DNA from: Helicobacter suis HS1
GTDB lineage: Bacteria > Campylobacterota > Campylobacteria > Campylobacterales > Helicobacteraceae
Direction: 5' to 3'
Length of the DNA: 64,000 nt
Assembly: GCF_026000295.1 (NCBI RefSeq)
Contig: NZ_AP026769.1
Coordinates: forward strand, 186,001-250,000
A program made the position numbers and the translations under genes. The notes beneath the pieces are model-generated. The model worked only from the letters and a program-made list of their open reading frames with translations, searched no databases and was not told the origin of the DNA. Shown here in pieces: positions 8,554-18,232 of the stretch. Positions within the stretch are counted from its first letter, which is position 1. Every line of letters begins with the position of its first letter.

Positions 8554-9581
8554 TGGCTAAACTAACTCCTAGACAGAAATCACAATTAGACGAATTTACC
8601 ATGTCTGAAAAGATCGCTATTTTGCTTATTCAAGTAGGTGAGGAAGCAACGGCAGGAATTTTACGGCATTTAGATGTGGATTCAATTACAGAAATTAGTA
8701 AGCAAATTGTTCAGCTTAATGGCACAGATAAAGCCATTGGTGCGGCGGTTTTAGAAGAATTCTTTGCCATTTTACAATCCAACCAATACATTAACACCGG
8801 CGGGATTGAGTATGCTAGAGAACTTTTAATTAAAGCCTTAGGCCCTGAGCAAGCTAAGATCATTTTAGAAAAGCTTAGCCGTAGTTTACAAACCCAGAAA
8901 AATTTCTCTTATCTAGGGCGTATCAAACCCCAACAACTAGCCGACTTTATCATTAACGAGCACCCCCAAACTATCGCGCTGATCTTAGCCCATATGGAAT
9001 CGCCTAATGCCGCTGAAACTTTAAGTTTCTTTCCAGATGACATGAAAGCTGAAGTAAGTATTAGAATGGCGAGTTTAGGCGATATTTCGCCTCAGGTGGT
9101 TAAGCGGGTTTCTACTGTGCTAGAAAATAAACTAGAAGCGCTCACTAGTTATAAAGTAGAAGTAGGGGGCTTGCGTGCGGTGGCTGAAATCTTTAACCGC
9201 TTAGGTCAAAAGGCGGCTAAAACCACCCTTGCGCGTATTGAAAACATTGATGCTAAATTAGCCAATGATATTAAAGAGATGATGTTTACCTTTGAGGATA
9301 TTAGTAGCCTTGATAACTTTGCGATCCGTGAAATCCTCAAAGTGGCGGATAAAAAAGATCTCACCTTAGCCCTTAAAACCTCTACTGAAGAGTTAAAAAC
9401 CAAGTTTTTAAGCAACATGAGTAGCCGCGCTAGCGATCAATTTATTGAGGAAATGGCGTATTTGGGAGCGGTTAAAATTAAAGATGTTGAATCTGCACAA
9501 CGAAAGATCATTGAGGTTGTCCAGTCTCTAGCCGAAAAAGGCGTGATCCAAATGGGTGGCGAGGAAGATATTGTTGAATAA
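8550..9581 (+). CDS. fliG: Flagellar motor switch protein FliG
   Basis: FliG (343 residues) is the rotor component that meets the MotA stator and binds FliF. The N-terminal region includes MSEKIAILLIQVGEEA, the middle domain carries the FliM-contact helix around EHPQTIALILAHM, and the C-terminal domain has the charged torque helix near IREILKVADKKDL. It begins inside the fliF stop and ends inside the fliH reading frame, so fliF-fliG-fliH form a tight unit. The motA and motB partners are at 60-61.6 kb. Confidence 0.97.
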   Translation: MMAKLTPRQKSQLDEFTMSEKIAILLIQVGEEATAGILRHLDVDSITEISKQIVQLNGTDKAIGAAVLEEFFAILQSNQYINTGGIEYARELLIKALGPEQAKIILEKLSRSLQTQKNFSYLGRIKPQQLADFIINEHPQTIALILAHMESPNAAETLSFFPDDMKAEVSIRMASLGDISPQVVKRVSTVLENKLEALTSYKVEVGGLRAVAEIFNRLGQKAAKTTLARIENIDAKLANDIKEMMFTFEDISSLDNFAIREILKVADKKDLTLALKTSTEELKTKFLSNMSSRASDQFIEEMAYLGAVKIKDVESAQRKIIEVVQSLAEKGVIQMGGEEDIVE

Positions 9582-10374
9582 CTTGGGTGATGAAAATTTA
9601 ATCCCTAAGGAGGACCTTGAAAAACACAGCATTAGAAAATACACCTTTAAATCCCTAGCCGATCTGGCTACTGAAACACCGGAGGAAAAAAAGCAAAAGA
9701 GAGAAGATAAGCAAGAGTTACAAGAAGAATCTGATGAAGAACCGGTTGTACGTTCTATCCAGCAAGAAAACGATCTCATTGAATGTTTGCTTAAAAAAAC
9801 AGATGAACTCTCTAGCCATTTAGCTAAGCTACAAATGCAGTTTGAAAAAACCCAAGAGGAAAACCAACAACTCATCCAGCAAACTAGAGAAGATAGCTAT
9901 AAAATTGGTTTTAAAGAGGGTGAGGAAAAGGCTAAGAATGATTTAAACGCTAGCATTGATGCAGAAAAAAAACATCTTTTACAATCTATCACCACTATTG
10001 ATCAAACCATGCAACAATCACAAGGCCATTTAGAAACTTTAGAGAAAGAATTAAGCGCAATTGCTGTTGAAATTGCTAAAGAAGTGATTGTAAAAGAAGT
10101 GGAGCAAAAAAGCCAAGAGGTGGCTTTGGCTTTGGCTAAGGAATTACTCAAAAATATCATGGACGCCACAGATATTTGCATGAAAGTTAATACTCTAGAT
10201 TATCCTTTTCTCTTACAAAACCTTAAAGACCTACCCAAGATCAAACTTGAGCCTAGCGATGCCATTGCTAAGGGCGGGGTGCTTATTAGCAGTTCTCAGG
10301 GTAATATTGATGGGAATTTAATGGCGCGCTATAAAAACCTTAAAGAAAGCGTGCTGGATAATCTAAAGGTCTAA
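9574..10374 (+). CDS. fliH: Flagellar assembly protein FliH
   Basis: FliH regulates the FliI export ATPase. The product is highly charged, with a long Glu/Lys/Gln-rich coiled coil (about residues 35-150) and a C-terminal globular part (AVEIAKEVIVKEVEQ onward) as in FliH/V-ATPase E-type stalks. The start is uncertain. A GTG at 9556 is possible, but GAGGAAG at 9561-9567 best serves TTG at 9571 or 9574, and I chose 9574. The gene overlaps the end of fliG by a few codons, and dxs starts 1 nt after its stop. Confidence 0.9.
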   Translation: MNNLGDENLIPKEDLEKHSIRKYTFKSLADLATETPEEKKQKREDKQELQEESDEEPVVRSIQQENDLIECLLKKTDELSSHLAKLQMQFEKTQEENQQLIQQTREDSYKIGFKEGEEKAKNDLNASIDAEKKHLLQSITTIDQTMQQSQGHLETLEKELSAIAVEIAKEVIVKEVEQKSQEVALALAKELLKNIMDATDICMKVNTLDYPFLLQNLKDLPKIKLEPSDAIAKGGVLISSSQGNIDGNLMARYKNLKESVLDNLKV

Positions 10375-10375
10375 T

Positions 10376-12205
10376 ATGCAGCAGTTAGAAGTCTTTCAAA
10401 AGGATATAGCAGATTTAGAGCGGGTCTGTGCGCTAATTAGAGAGCGGATTTTAGAAGTGGTGAGTGCTAATGGCGGGCATTTAAGTTCTTCTTTGGGGGC
10501 TATTGAGCTCATTGTAGGGTTACATAGCGTTTTTGATAAAAATAAACACCCCTTTATTTTTGATACTAGCCACCAAGCCTACGCGCATAAACTTTTAACA
10601 GGGCGCTTTGAAAGTTTTAGTACTCTGCGCCAAATTAATGGCCTAAGCGGGTTTGTTCGGCCTAGTGAATCGCCCTATGATTATTGTATTGCCGGGCATA
10701 GCTCGACGGGAATCTCTTTAGGTGTGGGGGTGGCTAAAGCCTATGCACTTAAGGGGATTACTTCTGTACCTGTGGTGATGGTAGGAGATGGGAGTTTGAG
10801 CGCAGGGCTAGCTTATGAGGCTTTAGATGAATTAGGCGATCGCAAATACCCGCTTGTGATTATACTTAATGATAATGAAATGAGTATTGCCAAACCTATA
10901 GGCGCGATTAGTAATGCCCTTTCTCAGTTAATGGCACGCCCTCTTTATCAATCTTTTCGCGATAAGATCAAGGCTATTTTAAAATCCATGCCAGATAGCG
11001 TGAGTTATTTGGCTAATCGCTTTGAAGAATCGCTTAAACTCATCACCCCCGGGATTTTATTTGAAGAGTTAGGCATTAATTATATGGGCCCTCTTGATGG
11101 GCATGATTTAGAGGCCATTATTCAAGCGCTTAAATTAGCTAAAGAAACTAAAGGTCCTTTAATTATCCATGCCCAAACCACAAAGGGTAAGGGTTATGAA
11201 ATTGCTGAGGGCAAATACGAAAAATGGCACGGGGTGGGGCCTTTTGATTTAAAAACAGGGCAGAGTCTAAAAAGCGCGCCTAAGGTGATGAGCCCTACAG
11301 AGGTGTATTCTCAAACTCTTTTAGAACTGAGTGCCCAAGATGAAAAAATTGTAGGCGTTACAGCAGCTATGCCGGGGGGCACGGGTCTTGGCAAACTCAT
11401 AGATACTTACCCTACGCGCTTTTGGGATGTGGCCATTGCTGAACAACACGCTGTAACTTCTATGGCAGCTCTAGCTAAAGAGGGTTTTAAACCCTTTGTA
11501 AGCATTTACTCCACTTTTTTACAACGCGCCTTTGATCAGATTGTGCATGATGTAGGGATTATGTCCTTGCCTGTTAAGTTTGCCATTGATCGGGCTGGCA
11601 TTGTAGGCGAAGATGGCGAAACCCATCAGGGTTTATTAGACCTTGCCTACTTGCGCCCCATTCCTAGCATGACTTTATTAGCCCCTAGAGATAATGCCAC
11701 TCTCAAACAAGCTATTATTTTTGCTAAAGATCACCAAAGTGGCCCATGTGCTTTTAGATACCCAAGAGGATCGTTTTTATTACCAGAAGATATTTTTGAG
11801 GCTAGGCCCTTTGTATATGGAGAGTGTGAGTTGCTTTTAAGTAAGGGGGATATTTTATTTATAGGCTATGGGAATGGAGTGGGGCGGGCTTATCAGACTT
11901 TAAAATTGCTAGAGAGTGAGGGGCTTAAAATCGCGCTTTTAGACCTGCGTTTTTTAAAACCTTTAGATAGCGCGCTTAAAGAAATTTTACCCCGTTATAC
12001 ACAAATCTATGTTTTTAGCGATGCGTATTTAATAGGCGGTGTGGCGAGTGCGCTTTTAGAATTTATGGCAGATAGCCCCATTGCGCTTACAAGCTTTGAA
12101 CTGGGTAATTTTTATATCTCCCATGGCAACACAAAGTTAATAGAACAATCTTTACAAATTGATCCAACTAGTCTGGCAAAACGGGTTTTAGAGAGAAATA
12201 CATAA
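10376..12205 (+). CDS. dxs: 1-deoxy-D-xylulose-5-phosphate synthase
   Basis: Dxs (609 residues) condenses pyruvate and glyceraldehyde 3-phosphate, the first step of the MEP isoprenoid pathway. The thiamine diphosphate motif starts at GDGSLSAG (about residue 138), followed by NDNEMS. The catalytic Glu lies in AEQHAV (about residue 354) and HSSTGISLG supplies the conserved His. The position right after fliH is the H. pylori order. In H. pylori lepA follows, whereas here the accessory island begins directly after dxs, marking an insertion or rearrangement boundary. Confidence 0.97.
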   Translation: MQQLEVFQKDIADLERVCALIRERILEVVSANGGHLSSSLGAIELIVGLHSVFDKNKHPFIFDTSHQAYAHKLLTGRFESFSTLRQINGLSGFVRPSESPYDYCIAGHSSTGISLGVGVAKAYALKGITSVPVVMVGDGSLSAGLAYEALDELGDRKYPLVIILNDNEMSIAKPIGAISNALSQLMARPLYQSFRDKIKAILKSMPDSVSYLANRFEESLKLITPGILFEELGINYMGPLDGHDLEAIIQALKLAKETKGPLIIHAQTTKGKGYEIAEGKYEKWHGVGPFDLKTGQSLKSAPKVMSPTEVYSQTLLELSAQDEKIVGVTAAMPGGTGLGKLIDTYPTRFWDVAIAEQHAVTSMAALAKEGFKPFVSIYSTFLQRAFDQIVHDVGIMSLPVKFAIDRAGIVGEDGETHQGLLDLAYLRPIPSMTLLAPRDNATLKQAIIFAKDHQSGPCAFRYPRGSFLLPEDIFEARPFVYGECELLLSKGDILFIGYGNGVGRAYQTLKLLESEGLKIALLDLRFLKPLDSALKEILPRYTQIYVFSDAYLIGGVASALLEFMADSPIALTSFELGNFYISHGNTKLIEQSLQIDPTSLAKRVLERNT

Positions 12206-12222
12206 TCTTAGTAACAAATAGC

Positions 12223-12403
12223 GAAAGAGCATTTAAATATTTCACGCTCAAAAGTAGATAATTTCATCATGGCGCTTTTAACAGGAATCATGCATGGCAA
12301 GCAAGCCAAAAGTGGCTCATCTATTTACTGTAGCATTGACATGCCCAATACCTTTATTTTTCACCCGCATACATCAAAAAATACATAGCAAAACACCACC
12401 TTA
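12223..12403 (+). repeat. Displaced copy of 12820-13000 (methyltransferase internal segment)
   Basis: These 181 bp are identical to 12820-13000, which lies inside the methyltransferase gene, 597 bp to the right. The copy fills almost the whole gap between dxs and the methyltransferase start, is not preceded by a start codon in the coding frame, and carries the same poly-T frameshift as the source. It is the first of eight such blocks in the window. An assembly patch taken from shifted coordinates is the likeliest origin. Confidence 0.9.
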
Positions 12404-12413
12404 GGAACATACT

Positions 12414-13569
12414 ATGGAAACGCAGATTTGTTTTTCTGATGCATACAAGCAGCACTCTTTTAGAGAATTTTCTAAAATCCATTCCATGACTTCTTATTTA
12501 GCGATGTTCCCCCCTAGTTTGCCACACTATTTTATAGAAAAATAAGAAAGTTGCGGAGATATTGTTTAGATCTATTCTGTGGGCGCGGCACAAGTGTTTT
12601 AGAGGGCTGTCGTTTAGGTCGGATTGGTGTGGGCAACGATCTAAGCCCCCTAGCTTTTTGTTTGAGTAAAGCCAAGAGTGATTTGCCAAAACCACGCAAT
12701 GTTTTGAAAAGATTAAGAGAGTTAAATAGCACGTTTTGCCCACCTAGCATTAATCAAGTAGACCCAAATATTAAAATGCTTTTTGATACAAGTAAAACTT
12801 TACCCCAGCTAGTGTATTTGAAAGAGCATTTAAATATTTCACGCTCAAAAGTAGATAATTTCATCATGGCGCTTTTAACAGGAATCATGCATGGCAAGCA
12901 AGCCAAAAGTGGCTCATCTATTTACTGTAGCATTGACATGCCCAATACCTTTATTTTTCACCCGCATACATCAAAAAATACATAGCAAAACACCACCTTA
13001 AAGCTCCCTGTCAAGATGTTTTTATGCTATTAGAACAGCGTTTGAATCATCTATTTAGCCAATCTGATAGTGTTTTTCAATCTCTTTCACAATACACTAG
13101 TGGTTATTGTTTCCAAACAGATGCTATCAAATGCAGCCAAAGAATGTTGCAAAAGTTTGGAAAAAATTCTGTCGCTCTCATTGTAACCTCCCCGCCCTAC
13201 CGCCTTAGAGGGAGTCTTGTTAAGAGTGGTGGATGTGGCTGATGGTTATTTAAAAAAAACCAAAATACACAAGAATTTAGAGATGATAACCTAGCTTTCA
13301 AACCTTATGCCACCTATTTACACAAACTCTTTAATAGTTGGGTAGAGATTTTAAAACCCGGTGGCCGTGCTTGTGTAGTCATTGGGGATGTCCATGATCG
13401 GCAATTAGCCTTAGATGTTTGGGAGTTTTGTAAAGGTAGTAGTGGTTTAAAACTAGAAACTATTCTTGTAGATGACATAAAGTTTTCTCCAAAAACCACA
13501 AGAATATGGGGAAACAAAAAGGGCCGTGCTACTAAAATAGATCGCATCTTGGTGTTACAAAAGGAGTGA
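12414..13569 (+). pseudogene. DNA methyltransferase (N4-cytosine/N6-adenine type), frameshifted
   Basis: Three frames read in order give one methyltransferase. The N-terminus is METQICFSDAYKQHSFREF and SYLAMFPPSLPHYFIEK (12414-12542). The SAM-binding motif is DLFCGRGTSVLEG (12570 on). The catalytic TSPPY is at about 13186, and motif GGRACVVIGDV at about 13360. Lesions: a TAA at 12543, a one-base loss in GTTTAG near 12565 (GTTTTAG expected, giving GDIVLDLF), a one-base loss in the poly-T before 12958, and a 41-bp foreign block at 13202-13242 that brings a stop. The frame agrees on both sides of that block. It stops 3 nt before the HerA gene. An inverted, shorter copy lies at 23447-23875. Some lesions may be uncorrected sequence errors. 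Confidence 0.8.
13202..13242 (+). repeat. Displaced copy of 13795-13835 (HerA gene segment) inside the methyltransferase
   Basis: These 41 bp are identical to 13795-13835, spacing 593 bp. They directly follow the TSPPY catalytic motif and end in TGA, truncating the methyltransferase. The reading frame before (13024 frame) and after (13243 on, WLFKKNQNTQEF) is the same, so the overwritten original had the same length modulo 3. Confidence 0.88.
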
Positions 13570-13572
13570 AAA

Positions 13573-15318
13573 ATGCTTGTTACAGATTTTACCGAGCCCA
13601 TCATAAATGACAGAGAAACTAAAGCCGATTTTTTTGAAAAAATTAAACAAGAAAAGAACTTTGTCGGCTTTCTCTACGAACTAGATTATGAAGGGGCTAA
13701 AATTATCCTCAATGACAACGAAAAAAATGCGCTCAAAGGGGTACCTCTTGGTTGTTTTTTGATTGCTATTTATAGCAATGAACTAAGAGAAAATGCCTTA
13801 GAGGGAGTCTTGTTAAGAGTGGTGGATGTGGCTGAAATTCCACAAAAGCAAGAGATGATAAAGAGCTTGACAGAAACTTATATCTCTGATACCTCTGAGA
13901 AAAAATTAAACATAGACATGGATGTCTACACCCGGTATTACCACCAAAATTCAGGTTTATCTGCTCGCGCCTTGGGAACTTTTTATGTGGATCAAAATGG
14001 CAATTTAGTATTTGGCACAGATATAGAAAGTTTTTTGGGGGCGCACAATTACAAGGTGTATAAACCACAAAAAGAAGAGCTTGGGATTATTGTCAATGAA
14101 AACATGGTTAGTGATATACACACACCAAAAGAGGAAATAGGGAACTTAAGGTATGCTTCAAGCCAATCCTATGATGAGGATGGAAGCTATGCACCTGCGA
14201 TCTATTTGCGCACAAATGACATCGTGTCCAGAAGAACTGCATTTTTTGGGATGACTAGAACGGGAAAATCCAATACCATCAAAATTATAGTGAGCGCCAT
14301 AGAAAAACTCAATGAACAACAGAAACAACAGATAGGCCAGATCATTTTTGATATCAATGGAGAATATACTTTTGCAAATGTGCAAGATGAAACATGTATT
14401 TTTGACAAATTTAAAGATAAAAACAAGGTTAAACGCTTTAGCTTGTCTGCGCGCAAAGCACAAGAACATAAAGATGTGGAGCCTATCCAATATAATTTTT
14501 ACGAAGATGAAACACTCGAGGAATCTTTTGAGCTACTTTGTGATGAAATTGCTCTTAACAAATCTTCTGATTACTTTAAGGCTTTTATGAGTGTGGACAT
14601 GTTTGATCGAGAGGAGGATGATGATCATCCAGACGCTAAGAGACGCGAAGAAATTAAGAGACACAAACAAAGAAAAAGAGCCATATATCAGTGTATTTTG
14701 TATAGAGCTAAGTTTCCAGCTAAGCAAAATTATAAGGTTGAGTTCACGCGTTTCAAACTAGCTGACAAAACCTTAAAAAACAACGACGATCCCAAATACC
14801 ATGAAGGAGTTTCTCTTGAACTGGCGTGTAAATATTTTGAAAATGTAGACCGTAGTTCTAATAATTTCATTATTCCTGTATAAATTAAGAAATTTGCTTT
14901 GTTAAAAGTCTTGAAGGCTACAAATGTGAGTGGATTTAAAGCCTTGATGGGCATGGATAAATTACATTCCAAAGAAGGGAGTGGTGATTCCAAAAAGAAG
15001 ATAGATTCTGCCTTGCGTGCTGGAGAGATTGTTTTGCTAGATTTATCCACAGCCTCTGGAGCAGTGCAGGAAAAATATATCAGCCGTCTTTGTGCTTATA
15101 TTTTCCAGCAATCTATGGATAAATTCACTAGCGAACGGACACCTGAGTTTATACAGATGTATTTTGAGGAAGCGCATAATATCTTTCCAAAAGACGATAA
15201 AGACTTAAAAAATATCTATAACCGTTTAGCCAAAGAAGGGGCAAAGTTAAACATTGGGATTAGCTATTCCACCCAAGAGGTGAGCTCAATTGCACCAAGC
15301 ATCTTAAAAAACTCTTAA
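13573..15318 (+). pseudogene. HerA/FtsK-type DNA-translocating ATPase (DUF87), one internal stop and overwritten 3' end
   Basis: The ORF starts at ATG 13573 with AAGGAG just upstream, 3 nt after the methyltransferase stop. Walker A is GMTRTGKSNT (residues 226-235), Walker B is IIFDINGEY (about 257), and the second acidic motif YFEEAHNIFP is near residue 530, followed by RLAKEGAKLNIGISYSTQE. This is the HerA architecture: a hexameric DNA pump that works with a nuclease. A TAA at 14881 (codon 437) interrupts an otherwise continuous frame that resumes to 15318. The last 60 or so residues expected of HerA are absent because a 199-bp copied block starts at 15311. It pairs with the NurA-like gene next door. 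Confidence 0.8.
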
Positions 15319-15509
15319 ATGGCTTATATTTCAAGAATATAGCGGTAAAAAAGGATCTATCAGGATTTCTTGTTGGCATTGTGAATATCTCAATAATTTT
15401 AGCAAGCAAATAGAGCCTTATCAAAATAATCAGAATGATTTTCAGAACTGCCCTAACTGCCAAGAAAAAGTATATATCACCGATTATCTTGCACTACACA
15501 CTTTAATAG
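15311..15509 (+). repeat. Displaced copy of 15902-16100 (NurA internal segment) at the HerA/NurA junction
   Basis: The 199 bp are identical to 15902-16100, spacing 591 bp. The block replaces the end of HerA and the start of NurA and duplicates the NurA zinc-ribbon coding part. There is no start codon for NurA in or right after the block in the correct frame. Confidence 0.9.
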
Positions 15510-16783
15510 GTGAAAGAGCCTCCAAGATCAACCACAGAGAAATCGTTGAAAGCGAAGAAGTTAGGGCCTATCTTGCCCGATGCGAAAAAATCCCCCCTCA
15601 GATAGATATTCTCAATTTTGACGACACCTGTATAGAATTATCACAAATTAGCAACCAGCTAGATTCTCATATTGAGCGCGTAGTTGTCGTAGATGGTTCT
15701 TATACAGAAATCTTCGTTGATAAACAAACCATCGATCACTTAGACATCAAAAAACTAGAAAATTGTGAACGCTTTAATTTTGTTATGCCCATGCAAAATA
15801 TCCGCCTTGCAAAGAAAGATTTTACCACTACTTTTAGAGAGACACTTTATGAAATTTTTAAGAAAAACGGCCTAAGTGAGGGGAAATATAGCCTTTTAGA
15901 TACTCTTAAATGGCTTATATTTCAAGAATATAGCGGTAAAAAAGGATCTATCAGGATTTCTTGTTGGCATTGTGAATATCTCAATAATTTTAGCAAGCAA
16001 ATAGAGCCTTATCAAAATAATCAGAATGATTTTCAGAACTGCCCTAACTGCCAAGAAAAAGTATATATCACCGATTATCTTGCACTACACACTTTAATAG
16101 ATGAAGCCCGTGGGGCCACAGGGGCACAATCTTATATTATGAGCGTGTGCGAGGTTGTGCTGATGCTTTCTATGTTTAGATATTTGTTTGAAAAAGAACA
16201 AGAGACCCAATGGTTGCCTAAAATCCTTTTTATTAAAGATGGACCTTTAGCCCTTTTTAGCAGGCTAGATGATTTTGCTTCTGAGACTGTGCGGCCATTT
16301 TTACAATTTCTTTATGAGCGATCGTTAAAAGAACATGTGGGCTATGTTAATTGGATTGGACTAGATAAAAGCGGTGAGTTTGTAGATCATGTAAGAGCTT
16401 TAGACTCTAAGATTCCAACGGGAAGCATCTTTTTGCCCGATCTAAACTACATAAGAAAGTACACCACTGGTGATAGAAAAAGTGTCTTTGGAGAAAGAAC
16501 CTATTTTGGCATCAAAATGTTTATTAAGACAAACCAATCCTTTGTATTAGATGTAGCCATTCCTTTTGGTCCAAATATCAAGTATCAAGACTATATCAAA
16601 AAGCCAAATATCAAGGAGTTAGCGTGCTTATTTCCTCATGGAATTATAGAAACCAGCTTGTATTTACCCTTTCTGTATTTTGTCTTTCAAATGCGGCTGT
16701 GTTTTTGAGTAATACCCTCTGGGTAGCGCTTTCCAAGTAAGAAAATCCTAGAAGTATTTTCAAAAGAAATGCTAGAAAAATGA
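15510..16783 (+). pseudogene. NurA-type nuclease with embedded zinc ribbon, start and part of tail overwritten
   Basis: The frame is open from the copied block through 16708; the first ATG is only at 15785, inside the domain. The NurA signature VVVVDGSYTEIF (about 15680) gives the catalytic Asp, and a second NurA block, ILFIKDGPLALFSR, lies near 16230. Between them is a zinc ribbon CWHC ... CPNC (15962-16060), which is unusual for NurA. From 16618 to 16733 the sequence is a copy of the downstream MFS gene and creates a false stop at 16706. After it, the same frame continues as KKILEVFSKEMLEK and stops at 16781-16783, which looks like the true tail. NurA nucleases act with HerA in DNA end resection and in phage defence sets. 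Confidence 0.75.
16618..16733 (+). repeat. Displaced copy of 17206-17321 (MFS gene segment) inside NurA
   Basis: These 116 bp match 17206-17321, spacing 588 bp. They overwrite part of the NurA C-terminus in a frame unrelated to the MFS reading. The NurA frame is the same on both sides, so the overwritten stretch had equal length modulo 3. Confidence 0.9.
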
Positions 16784-17025
16784 AATGTACAACTTAATGA
16801 ACAAAAAACCCTGAGCATTCTGTAAGACCGAAGTCATAATTTTAATGAGGTCATTCTTTGCCATATAGGCGATGTTATACCTCAGCTTTAAATAATAGAA
16901 ACTCCATTATCTCATACACCAATGCGTATAGAAAGCATGCTAGAATGCGCCACAATCATTAAACTTTAAAATGTGCTTAGAGTATCCAGCTTTAGTAGAA
17001 TGTGTTATTAAAGAATAGAGGTAGC
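16784..17025. other. Intergenic stretch with possible gene remnants
   Basis: No intact gene is seen. Two short in-frame stretches read as protein: RSHNFNEVILCHIGDVIPQL ending near 16890, and SHTPMRIESMLECATIIKL ending near 16970. They look like tails of lost genes but I cannot name them. TAGAAT-like and AGAGG elements just before 17026 may serve the MFS gene. Confidence 0.3.
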
Positions 17026-18195
17026 ATGCGACATTATATGAGAATTATCGCGCTTTTGGCTTGTTCGAGTTTTTGTCTTGGGGTAGCAGAGTTTATAGTT
17101 TCTGGGATTTTAACGCGCCTAAGTGTGTATTATGGTGTGTCTAATAGTGAGGCAGGAAATCTAGCAACTTTTTATGCCTGTGGTGTAGTGGTGGGTGCAC
17201 CCATTGTTAGCGTGCTTATTTCCTCATGGAATTATAGAAACCAGCTTGTATTTACCCTTTCTGTATTTTGTCTTTCAAATGCGGCTGTGTTTTTGAGTAA
17301 TACCCTCTGGGTAGCGCTTTCTGCGCGTTTTATTAGCGGCCTTATGCATGGCTTATTCTTTGTCATCGCTACAATCATTAGTATTAAAGTTGCGCCCAAA
17401 TCAAAAACAAGCATGGCATTAAGTCTTATGGCAAGTGGGCTTACTATTGCCCTTGTAACAGGTGTACCTATTGGTATTCTTTTATCCAAAAACTACGGGC
17501 TTTTATCTCCCTTTCTCTTGATTGCATGTTTGAGTTTTTTAGTAGCGCTTCTTGCATTTTTTGTCATGCCAAAACTTAGCAGCAAACAGGCAAATTTTAA
17601 GAACTTAGGCATTGCCTTTAAATATATCCATATTTGTCAAGGTTTTATAGTAACCGCGCTCTCATGTGGTTCTATGTTTGTTGTCTATATTTATTTGCGT
17701 ATCTTATTAGAACAGCATGATTTTGATCCAGATAGCATTGCTAACATTTATCTAGGCTTTGGAATAGCCGCCATTTTTGGGAATTTATTTGGGGGCAGGC
17801 TTACAGACTCAAAAGGTTCTTTTTCGGCATTGCGCTTTTTATTAACCGTGCAGATGCTTTGTTTATGTGCTATGAGTTTTACCCATAGCTTTTCAAAGGG
17901 CGTATTAATCGCAAACATTATGGCCTTTGGATTCTTTGGCTGTGCTCTGATTGCGCCGCTTAAAATGCTAAGTAGCTATTTAGCGCGCACCTTTACACCA
18001 GATACAAAAAATGACACCATCGCGTTAAATGAAAGTTCTTTTAATGTAGGAATCACCTTTGCCTCTCTTGTAGGGGGGCTTGTGGCGCGCTATTTGTATG
18101 CAGAACTTAATGGTATCTTTGCTGGTTTATTCGCACTTGGGGCACTTATCACTCTTTTATATGGTATTAAAAAAGTTTATTTTCGCCAAAAGTAG
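17026..18195 (+). CDS. MFS efflux transporter, DHA1/AraJ type
   Basis: The 389-residue protein has twelve hydrophobic segments in two halves of six and the family start SSFCLGVAEFIVSGIL, close to sugar/drug exporters such as SotB/AraJ (H. pylori HP1185 is of this type). The motif-A region between helices 2 and 3 is SWNYRNQLVF. ATG 17026 with AGAGG at 17017-17021 is preferred over the upstream GTG 17002. The gene appears intact, and part of it (17206-17321) is the source of the block inside NurA. The substrate is not predictable from sequence. Confidence 0.8.
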   Translation: MRHYMRIIALLACSSFCLGVAEFIVSGILTRLSVYYGVSNSEAGNLATFYACGVVVGAPIVSVLISSWNYRNQLVFTLSVFCLSNAAVFLSNTLWVALSARFISGLMHGLFFVIATIISIKVAPKSKTSMALSLMASGLTIALVTGVPIGILLSKNYGLLSPFLLIACLSFLVALLAFFVMPKLSSKQANFKNLGIAFKYIHICQGFIVTALSCGSMFVVYIYLRILLEQHDFDPDSIANIYLGFGIAAIFGNLFGGRLTDSKGSFSALRFLLTVQMLCLCAMSFTHSFSKGVLIANIMAFGFFGCALIAPLKMLSSYLARTFTPDTKNDTIALNESSFNVGITFASLVGGLVARYLYAELNGIFAGLFALGALITLLYGIKKVYFRQK

Positions 18196-18232
18196 TTATA
18201 CTCATCTTTAGAAAAATACAATCAGGATTAAC

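Noticed and set aside
12498-12750. Two minus-strand ORFs of 72-81 codons opposite the methyltransferase
   Set aside because: They are shadows of the coding strand of the methyltransferase and have no motif.
12223-13000. Direct repeats read as target-site duplications of an inserted R-M unit
   Set aside because: Insertion with long target duplication is known in H. pylori, but here eight pairs share a spacing that falls steadily with position, affect unrelated core genes (fusA/isochorismatase, DUF779), and keep reading frame across the copy. That does not fit transposition.
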